Shown: piece by piece, positions 59,701 through 64,000 of the stretch
Layout of the letters: every line of letters starts with the position of its first letter
Position numbering within the stretch: the first letter of the stretch is position 1
DNA from: DAIDKA01 sp035485475
GTDB taxonomy: Bacteria; Pseudomonadota; Gammaproteobacteria; Steroidobacterales; Steroidobacteraceae
Assembly: GCA_035485475.1 (NCBI GenBank)
Contig: DATHOA010000084.1
Span: forward strand, 3,284-67,283
Length of the DNA: 64,000 bases
Reading direction: 5' to 3'
Notes under the pieces: model-generated
What the model saw: only the letters and a program-made list of their open reading frames with translations
Told to the model about the DNA's origin: nothing
The model's database searches: none
Program-made: the position numbers and the translations under genes

Positions 59701-60389
59701 AGGGAGCAGTCGCGCTCGCCCAGCGCGACCACGCGACCGGCGCCATCACCGAAAATCTGTACTTCGATATGGCGCGCGCGCCGCACGAAGCGCTCCAGAT
59801 AAACGCCGCCATTGGCGAAATTGCTGCCCGCCAGATGCACGATGGCGCCGAACGCATCGCGCAGCGCAGCGGCGTTTTCGCAGACACGCATGCCGATGCC
59901 CCCGCCGCCGGCGGTGGCCTTGAGCATGACCGGGTAGCCGACGCGCTGCGCCGCAAGGACTGCGGCATGCTCATCGTTGAGCAGGTCACTGCCTGCCATG
60001 AGCGGCAGGCCGGCCTCACGGGCGATCTCGCGCGCGGTGTGCTTGAGTCCAAAGGCCCGGATATTGGCCGGTGTGGGTCCGATGAAAGTGAGTCCGGCCT
60101 GCGCGCAGCGTTCGGCGAACTGCGCGTTCTCGCTGAGGAAGCCGTAGCCCGGATGAATGGCCGTGGCACCGGTGCTGTGGGCGGCCGCGATAATGGCCTC
60201 CATGTCCAGGTAGCTTTGTGCGACCGGCGCCGGCCCGATACGCACGGCCTCGTCGGCCTCGCGGACGTGCAACGATCCTAAGTCGGCATCCGAGTACACC
60301 GCGACCGAGCCAACCCCCAGGCGGCGCAGGGTGCGGATGATGCGGCAGGCAATCGTGCCGCGATTGGCGATCAGGACCTTGTTGAACAT
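56772..60389 (-). CDS. uca: Urea carboxylase-family enzyme, probable guanidine carboxylase
   Basis: 1205 residues from ATG 60389. The biotin carboxylase half has MFNKVLIANRGTIACRIIRTLRRLG, the ATP-grasp glycine loop and EVNTRLQVEHGVTEQITGVDLVEWM. The carboxyltransferase half has KipA-like (AHS2) VQDHPGRQGYWDVGVPPSGPMD (near 525) and KipI-like (AHS1) HILVEYGPLMLDL. The biotinyl domain ends the protein with VIEAMKMECEVP (biotin Lys near 1165). Enzymes encoded with UAAP1 and UAAP2 prefer guanidine over urea and yield carboxyguanidine. ATP- and biotin-dependent, cytosolic. The frame upstream to 60713 overlaps UAAP2 and is not part of the protein. Confidence 0.95.
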   Translation of the reverse strand: MFNKVLIANRGTIACRIIRTLRRLGVGSVAVYSDADLGSLHVREADEAVRIGPAPVAQSYLDMEAIIAAAHSTGATAIHPGYGFLSENAQFAERCAQAGLTFIGPTPANIRAFGLKHTAREIAREAGLPLMAGSDLLNDEHAAVLAAQRVGYPVMLKATAGGGGIGMRVCENAAALRDAFGAIVHLAGSNFANGGVYLERFVRRARHIEVQIFGDGAGRVVALGERDCSLQRRNQKVVEEAPAPHLPADTRASLRDAALRLGRAAHYQSAGTVEFLYDPERDQFFFLEVNTRLQVEHGVTEQITGVDLVEWMIRGAAGEVDFLDTWRDVSFGAAIQARIYAEDPDQDFRPCSGVLSQVKFAPNVRVETWVTDGSEVSAWYDPLLAKLIVTARDRDSAVRAMHSALDQTALHGLETNLEWLRQAVRSAAFVSGQVCTAMAQSIQFVPQTIRVQSGGLATTVQDHPGRQGYWDVGVPPSGPMDALSFRIGNQLLGNPPDAAGLEITAQGPVLLFRRDARICVTGAPLEAGVDGVAVESGVPLQIRAGQTLKLGRIRGAGMRAYLLFAGGIDVPVYLGSRSTFTLGRFGGHGGRALAAGDVLRLREPSNAATAADSIALATPQITHEWVLRVLYGPHGAPDFFAPEDIDMLRSVSWKVHYNSSRTGVRLIGPRPRWARRDGGEAGLHPSNIHDNAYAIGTIDFTGDMPIILGPDGPSLGGFVCPLVVIQADLWKVGQLAPGDRIRFDVVSDSQAHAAEAAMEALFAAPSAAPARSAPRIQTAHSPILDSTAAHGQRPQVVYRRQGDRHILVEYGPLMLDLTLRIRIHALMLELQRRGLPGVIDITPGIRSLQVHFDSRVLAQDALLKALADAEDRIGDLTDFSIPSRVIHLPLSWGDPAIYETIEKYMASVRSDAPWCPDNIEFIRRINGLSSVDAVRDIVFAARYLVMGLGDVYLGAPVATPLDPRHRLVTTKYNPARTWTPPNVVGIGGAYLCIYGMEGPGGYQLFGRTLQVWNTWQQTQAFTEDKPWLLRFFDQIRFFPVSHAELTEWRRDFPLGRRDVRIETETFSLAAYRRFLDANSPAIATFQAQRQTAFEAEREAWVRNHEFSRVEELLQEPAEAAAITTVVPAGSEVLEAPLGGNVWKVNVRPGDRVARGTVIAVIEAMKMECEVPAPQAGIVRAVYVQPRQAINPGAAIIALEAQGQEA

Positions 60390-61018
60390 CAGATCTGTCC
60401 GGCGATCACCAGGCGCAGGGCCGTCGGATTGAAGCCATTGCAGGGGTTGTTGATTTGCGGACAGTTGGAAACCACGGCGGTCAGATCCATCTGCGCCAGC
60501 AGGTCCACGTGCAGCCCGGGAGCCGAAATGCCGTCGACGATCCCCAGGGTGCCGTCCGCTTCGATCGGCACATTCATGAACCAGTTGATATTGGAGACCA
60601 TGTCGCGCTTGCCGCGCCCGTCGCGCAGATTGGCGCTGAGGAAATTCTCGACACAGGCGTGGTGCGACTGCGTATGGAAGCCGTAACGCAGGGTGTTGCT
60701 CTCGCAGCTGCACGCCCCGCCGATGGTGTCGTGGTAGGCGACATCGGTGCCGGTGATCAGCGCCATCGGATTGCCTTCGTTCGAATACAGCATCGAGCCC
60801 TGGCGCAGGTACACATTGCGCTGCGCCGCGATGGTGTCCTGGGCGCTGTAGCGCTCGGTGTCATCCGCCGTCGCATACATCAGGAAGTCGGCGGACTGAT
60901 TGCCTTCCAGATCGATGATGCGCAGCGTCTGGCCCTGGCGCACCCGATGTGACCAGGGCGCGCGCGGCGGCACAATCTCATCCAGGATGATCGATCCCAA
61001 GCCGGCCAGCGCATTCAT
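60389..61018 (-). CDS. UAAP2/DUF1989 protein, carboxyguanidine deiminase subunit
   Basis: 209 residues from ATG 61018, whose ribosome site overlaps the UAAP1 stop. Motifs IVPPRAPWSHRVRQGQTLRIIDLEGNQSADFLMYATADDTERYS, SMLYSNEGNPMALITGTDV, HDTIGGACSCESN and FHTQSHHACVENFLSA are characteristic. DUF1989 proteins labelled urea amidolyase-associated protein 2 have been reassigned as one part of the carboxyguanidine deiminase, which releases ammonia to give allophanate. The Cys and His residues in GACSCESN and SHHACVE suggest a metal site. Shares one base with the carboxylase start. Confidence 0.9.
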   Translation of the reverse strand: MNALAGLGSIILDEIVPPRAPWSHRVRQGQTLRIIDLEGNQSADFLMYATADDTERYSAQDTIAAQRNVYLRQGSMLYSNEGNPMALITGTDVAYHDTIGGACSCESNTLRYGFHTQSHHACVENFLSANLRDGRGKRDMVSNINWFMNVPIEADGTLGIVDGISAPGLHVDLLAQMDLTAVVSNCPQINNPCNGFNPTALRLVIAGQI

Positions 61019-61025
61019 ATCCACC

Positions 61026-61850
61026 TCAGCGACAGAAATAGTCGTCAACATTCAAAAAGGCTCGCAGCCCTTCCGGGGTCGCGTTGCGAATCGGATCGTC
61101 CACGGGCGTGGGCTCACCGCGCCAGGCGCTGGCCCGCACCGGCGTCACCGTGTAGCCGGTGCGCGCATCGAGGCGGTGCGGACAGTTCGCCAGCACCACC
61201 AACAGATTCATTTCGGCGCGCAGCGTCAGCGTGCGGCCCGGCGCGCACGGGCCGGCCGCAAGCTCGGTGGTGCCATCCGCCGCAATCCGCACACCCTTGA
61301 ACCAGTTGATGCAGGGGTGGATGTCCTTGCGTCCCAGGCCGAACTTGCTGACCGCAAGAGCGAAGCGGTCGCGGGCATTGGGGTGGGCGCCCCAGTTGTC
61401 CCCGTCGCCATACCTTTCGGCATTGGAGCGCGCCGTGGAGGCACCACAGAAGGTATCGTGCGTGCCGGCGCCATCTTCAATGACGCTCATCAGGACCCGG
61501 CCCATATCCGAGAGCAGCAATTTGCCCGCTCCCAGGTACGCGTTCCACTGGACCTTGATGGTGTCCGCAACGTTCAAACGCTCGACCGGGCGGTCGGCGT
61601 TGAAGACGAGCATGGAGACGCAGGCGTCGCCTTGCAGATCCTGCAGCTGCAGACGCGCACCCCGCCACAGCTCCTTGCCGGCATAGCCACCCGCGCCCAG
61701 TGTCGTCTCCCACAGCATGCTGCTGGCGGGCACGCCCGCGGGCCGCGACACCGTGGCACCGGCCGGCAAGGTCGGCATGGCCTGCACCCGGGTGTCGCCC
61801 ATGGCCCGGGCATGGGCCTGGGCGCCGTGGGGGTCGGCGGTGCCGCTCAT
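61026..61850 (-). CDS. UAAP1/DUF1989 protein, carboxyguanidine deiminase subunit
   Basis: 274 residues, paralogous to the following UAAP2. Motifs: LWRGARLQLQDLQGDACVSMLVFNADRPVERLNVADTIKVQWNAYLG, KLLLSDMGRVLMSVIEDGAGTHDTFCGAS and HPCINWFKGVRI. HDTFCGAS is the counterpart of HDTIGGACSC in UAAP2, and CINWFKGVRI of NINWFMNVPI. The two proteins are thought to act as a pair on carboxyguanidine. The start (61850) overlaps the regulator stop by ATGA. Confidence 0.9.
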   Translation of the reverse strand: MSGTADPHGAQAHARAMGDTRVQAMPTLPAGATVSRPAGVPASSMLWETTLGAGGYAGKELWRGARLQLQDLQGDACVSMLVFNADRPVERLNVADTIKVQWNAYLGAGKLLLSDMGRVLMSVIEDGAGTHDTFCGASTARSNAERYGDGDNWGAHPNARDRFALAVSKFGLGRKDIHPCINWFKGVRIAADGTTELAAGPCAPGRTLTLRAEMNLLVVLANCPHRLDARTGYTVTPVRASAWRGEPTPVDDPIRNATPEGLRAFLNVDDYFCR

Positions 61851-62335
61851 CGTCCACCTCGCGCGGAACGCGGAGCAGGGCCCGGGGCCTGCTCGGCGCC
61901 GTGCGAATGCAGTGGCGGCAGCAGCGCGGTGGTCGTGACCAGTTTGATCTGCTGCACCCCGCGCACCTTGCGCAGGGCATCACAGAGCGAATGCAGACGC
62001 GCCGCCGGACCTTGTACCAGCAGCACCTCCAGGGACTGGTCCTCCTCGAGCAGCACATGCTGCGAGGAGATCACTTCCTTGACGTAGGTCGACTGGGTGT
62101 TGGCCAAGGCATGCCGGACGCGGCCACTGTCGGCCTTGTAGATCAGAGTGAGGGTGCCGGCAAGTATCGCCTCGTCACGACTTTCGCTGTGTTCAGCCAG
62201 TTCGTGACGTATCAGCTCGGAGATCATCTGGGAGCGGCTGGGGAGGGCGCGCTCGGCGACCATGTCATCCAGCTGCGTGAGCAGCTCGGCCGGTAAGCTG
62301 ATGCTCAGACGTGCGAGTTGCGGTAATGGATCCAC
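61847..62335 (-). CDS. NikR-like ribbon-helix-helix regulator lacking most nickel ligands
   Basis: 162 residues. The N-terminal ribbon-helix-helix is LARLSISLPAELLTQLDDMVAERALPSRSQMISELIRHELAEH. The C-terminal ACT-like half, LEVLLVQGPAARLHSLCDALRKVRGVQQIKLVTTTALLP, is NikR-type. Aligning by eye with E. coli NikR, His87 is retained, but His76, His89 and Cys95 correspond to Ser, Leu and Ser. The family's nickel site is therefore broken and another ligand is likely. It is the first gene of the guanidine operon and lies 16 bases from a strong palindrome, its probable operator. A Pro/Arg-rich tail follows. Confidence 0.9.
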   Translation of the reverse strand: MDPLPQLARLSISLPAELLTQLDDMVAERALPSRSQMISELIRHELAEHSESRDEAILAGTLTLIYKADSGRVRHALANTQSTYVKEVISSQHVLLEEDQSLEVLLVQGPAARLHSLCDALRKVRGVQQIKLVTTTALLPPLHSHGAEQAPGPAPRSARGGR

Positions 62336-62351
62336 TGGGCGAGCCCCGTGT

Positions 62352-62377
62352 TATTACTGATATTGAATTCAGTAATA
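62352..62377. promoter_or_regulatory. Operator palindrome of the guanidine operon
   Basis: TATTACTGA (62352-62360) and TCAGTAATA (62369-62377) are perfect nine-base arms around TATTGAAT. The architecture (26 bases, separated half-sites) resembles the NikR operator form, which has GTATGA and TCATAC 16 bases apart. It sits between the predicted -35 box and the regulator start codon, so binding there would block transcription. Confidence 0.75.
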
Positions 62378-62402
62378 CTCCAGGAGACCACTCTCCTGTC
62401 AA
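62372..62402 (-). promoter_or_regulatory. Sigma-70 promoter of the guanidine operon with internal palindrome
   Basis: On the reverse strand TTGACA (62402-62397) is a perfect -35 box. TATTAC (62377-62372) lies 19 bases away and AGTATT 17 bases away, either a poor -10. Between the boxes CAGGAGA (62381-62387), CCAC and TCTCCTG (62392-62398) form a second perfect seven-base palindrome. The -10 lies inside the right arm of the operator. Confidence 0.6.
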
Positions 62403-62421
62403 GGGCGTGCGCAAAAGTGGT

Positions 62422-62461
62422 GCACTGCCGTGGCAGACGCGCCACGGCAGTGCGGCGTTTT
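62422..62461 (-). terminator. Strong hairpin terminator at 62.4 kb
   Basis: GCACTGCCGTGGC (62422-62434) and GCCACGGCAGTGC (62441-62453) form a perfect 13-base stem with the loop AGACGC. On the plus strand TTTT follows four bases later (62458-62461). For the leftward gene ending at 62469 the base run after the hairpin is ACCACTTTTG. It probably insulates the guanidine operon promoter from upstream transcription. Confidence 0.75.
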
Positions 62462-62468
62462 CCGGCTA

Positions 62469-63107
62469 CTAAGGGGTGATGCTCAGGAACACCACTTGGG
62501 CAGGTCCCGTGGCGGCCGGTTTCGCGGCGCCGGAGACTTTCACGCCCGGCTTCACCATGGCCGCTGTGCCCGCGTCGATTTTGGTGATGTCCGCATCCGG
62601 ACCGACCTGGATGGACTGCTGCCCGCCCTTGTAGGTCACATTGATGGTGGCGCTGGCGCCGCCGGACTTGGACTCCACCTGGCCATTCGTCATGGTGGCG
62701 ACATTGCCATTGGTCATGGTGGTGTTCGGCGGGCCCATGGGATTGTGCCCTTCACCCATGCCGCGCATGGATTCCGGAAAAATATGGCATTCCGTCGCAT
62801 GCAGCAGCTTGTCGGCGCGCTTGACGGCCGTGCAGCCGACAAACTTGCCCGCGCCCAGGTCGGCCACCGTCCCCTTGCCGCTGATCATGATGTTGGGCTT
62901 GTCGGGAAAGGTCAGCGTGACATCACCGCCTTGCTGGGAATGCACCACGAAGCTGTTGCCACTGGAACTGGCCACGGTACCGCCGAAACGGATCAGGCCG
63001 GCGAAGGGGTTTGGCGGCGCAGAGGAGGCGGGCGCCTGCGCCAGGCTCAAGCCGGTCGAGGCGGCGCACAGCAGCCCGAAAGCTGCCACCAGGGGTCTCA
63101 AGGTCAT
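62469..63107 (-). CDS. Exported protein of unknown function, DUF5666-like
   Basis: 212 residues with a signal peptide (LVAAFGLLCAASTGLSLAQ). It has an N-terminal OB-like segment, RFGGTVASSSGNSFVVHSQQGGDVTLTF, repeated in spirit near the C-terminus (GGQQSIQVGPDADITKIDAG). A central KFVGCTAVKRADKLLHATECHIFPESMRGMGEGHNPMG is well conserved in my memory of hypothetical proteins from rhizobia and Burkholderia. The two Cys may form a disulfide. It is a single gene ahead of the hairpin terminator. Function unknown. Confidence 0.75.
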   Translation of the reverse strand: MTLRPLVAAFGLLCAASTGLSLAQAPASSAPPNPFAGLIRFGGTVASSSGNSFVVHSQQGGDVTLTFPDKPNIMISGKGTVADLGAGKFVGCTAVKRADKLLHATECHIFPESMRGMGEGHNPMGPPNTTMTNGNVATMTNGQVESKSGGASATINVTYKGGQQSIQVGPDADITKIDAGTAAMVKPGVKVSGAAKPAATGPAQVVFLSITP

Positions 63108-63205
63108 CGTCCTTCTCCTTCAGGTGCTGCCACGCGCACCGCGTTTTGATGGTGTATATCTCCAGACCGACGAGACCGGTATTTCATTACATCCAGGGTC
63201 GCCGA

Positions 63206-63364
63206 ATGAATCCGATGCGAAGAAGGCTGCTGCTCGGCGCGTTCGTAGTGTCCGGTTTCACCGGATTGATCTACGAATCCATCTGGTCCCAGTATCTCAA
63301 ACTACGTTGCAGGTCTGCTTCGTTTCACCACATCAGATCGTCGGGCACCACGAAGTCCTTGTAG
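63206..63364 (+). pseudogene. Truncated spermidine synthase-like/MFS fusion remnant
   Basis: The frame starts MNPMRRRLLLGAFVVSGFTGLIYESIWSQYLKL, which looks like the first membrane helix of the fused MFS/spermidine synthase family (normally hundreds of residues). After about residue 33 (near 63306) similarity stops and the frame continues as junk into the 3' end of yaiL. This is a broken gene, cut by a deletion or rearrangement. Confidence 0.55.
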
Positions 63365-63882
63365 GCCTCGTCCACGACTTCGGAGGTCGTGGCGGCCTGG
63401 CCCTGCGCTACCACCGCGCGTGCGTCTCGCTCGCGGATCTTCTCCGCAATTGCCGGGGGCACCAGTTCGTAGCGCCCTTCGCAGCGCACCAGCAGCACCT
63501 CCCCGCGGGTGATGCGCTCGCGCAGCGCGGCATCGGCACGGATGCGCCGCACCTTGCCGCCGTCGATGAAGTTGTAGGTCTCTTCAACATCCGGTCGCGC
63601 AATGCGGTTTTCACTCACCAGTTCGCGGATCTGGGCGTACAGCGCCTTGCGCTGGGCCTTCTCCTGTTGTTTGCGGTTCAGCTCCTGGTCCCGCGCCGCC
63701 TTGGCGTCAGCGTGCTTTTTCGCGGCGATTTCCGCGGGGGTGGGGCCGTTGCGCTGTTCGCGGGGCTGGTGCTTTTGACCCTGGTATTGCTTGCGCTGTG
63801 CCTGCCGCTCGGCTTCCTTGACCTGCTGCTCATTGACGAGCCCGGCCTGCAACAACTGCTCACGCAGTGAAAGTGAACTCAT
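63325..63882 (-). CDS. yaiL: DUF2058/YaiL-family protein
   Basis: 185 residues, normal for the family: N-terminal MSSLSLREQLLQAGLVNEQQVKEAERQ, a charged coiled-coil region (about 25-80), then AQIRELVSENRIAR, YNFIDGGKVRRIRADAALRERITRG and ERYELVPPAIAEKI-like RYELVPPAIAEKIRERD. YaiL is a gammaproteobacterial nucleoid- or polynucleotide-associated protein of uncertain function. Good support for the phylum assignment. The stop region is crossed by the remnant gene on the other strand. Confidence 0.92.
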   Translation of the reverse strand: MSSLSLREQLLQAGLVNEQQVKEAERQAQRKQYQGQKHQPREQRNGPTPAEIAAKKHADAKAARDQELNRKQQEKAQRKALYAQIRELVSENRIARPDVEETYNFIDGGKVRRIRADAALRERITRGEVLLVRCEGRYELVPPAIAEKIRERDARAVVAQGQAATTSEVVDEAYKDFVVPDDLMW

Positions 63883-63899
63883 AGTCAGTCCCGGGCGGT

Positions 63900-64000
63900 T
63901 CAGGCGAACCGACCGGCCTCGTCAAATGTCAGGCGCGGGTTGCGCGGAAAAAGTTTCTCATCCGTGCCATATCCCAGCGAGCAGATGAAGTTGGAGCGGA
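63900..64000 (-). CDS. Nitroreductase-family protein (RutE-like), C-terminal edge
   Basis: Only the last ~33 residues lie in the window, ending with TGA at 63902-63900. They read RSNFICSLGYGTDEKLFPRN and then PRLTFDEAGRFA, which matches the C-terminus of malonic semialdehyde reductase/RutE-type nitroreductases. FMN-dependent reduction is expected. The rest of the gene lies beyond 64000. RutE belongs to pyrimidine breakdown, another nitrogen-scavenging route, but the identity is tentative. Confidence 0.7.
   Translation of the reverse strand, partial: RSNFICSLGYGTDEKLFPRNPRLTFDEAGRFA

Noticed and set aside
60390..60713. N-terminal extension of the carboxylase frame
   Set aside because: It overlaps UAAP2 in another frame; urea carboxylases begin at the MFNKVLIANRG motif, which is at 60389.
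62381..62398. Possible guanidine-II (mini-ykkC) hairpin in front of the operon
   Set aside because: The loop is CCAC/GTGG, not the ACGR loop required, and there is only one hairpin; it also lies within the promoter spacer and would not be transcribed.

Overview
The window is GC-rich, densely coded DNA. The gene set points to a heterotrophic gammaproteobacterium: a YaiL/DUF2058 protein, ppc, NsrR, two TonB-dependent receptors, PQQ dehydrogenases and many secreted or periplasmic proteins of unknown function. A Steroidobacter-like lineage is my guess from the gene families; no rRNA or other marker is present to confirm it. I saw no insertion sequence, phage gene, CRISPR array or intact tRNA.

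Layout. 1-4.2 kb: the end of a DUF1800 gene with its DUF1501 partner, then a reverse group (aldehyde dehydrogenase, SnoaL-like protein, thioredoxin-like protein). 4.3-17.3 kb: a catabolic or envelope region with a tannase/feruloyl esterase-type hydrolase, a haem-PQQ fusion dehydrogenase, a DUF1592/DUF1552/DUF6152/ankyrin cassette, and four members of one uncharacterised exported family in two tandem pairs. 17.5-26.1 kb: a lipoprotein, an isochorismatase-like hydrolase facing an MFS/SnoaL/SDR operon, and a two-gene signalling operon (hybrid histidine kinase with Hpt; REC-PAS-GGDEF-EAL protein). 26.4-33.4 kb: an SRPBCC protein, an EmrAB-type efflux operon with its outer-membrane factor and a divergent TetR/CerR regulator, an FAH-family hydrolase and two small proteins. 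33.5-43 kb: a quinohaemoprotein alcohol dehydrogenase, a mono-haem protein coupled to nsrR with a palindrome at the nsrR start, OsmC, a YVTN propeller, a dihaem cytochrome and a TonB receptor. 43-47.2 kb: ppc and two followers. 62.4-64 kb: a strong terminator, a periplasmic protein, a truncated gene remnant, yaiL and the edge of a nitroreductase.

The centre of interest is 47.1-62.4 kb. The reverse-strand operon 62335-50935 encodes a NikR-like ribbon-helix-helix regulator, the two DUF1989 proteins UAAP1 and UAAP2, a urea carboxylase-family enzyme, allophanate hydrolase, a SsuABC/TauABC-type ABC transporter and a TPR-sulfotransferase. Enzymes of this set are now understood to degrade guanidine: carboxylation, deimination of carboxyguanidine to allophanate, then hydrolysis to ammonia and CO2. 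Beyond the operon lies a TonB-dependent receptor (49626-47149). Its leader contains a clear guanidine-I (ykkC) riboswitch at 49866-49762, about ten bases downstream of the start predicted from a near-perfect sigma-54 promoter at 49902-49887, with an NtrC-like site further upstream. This suggests an outer-membrane receptor switched on by nitrogen limitation and gated by guanidine, feeding a guanidine-nitrogen pathway. The operon itself has a different control region: a TTGACA -35 box and two perfect palindromes next to the RHH regulator gene.
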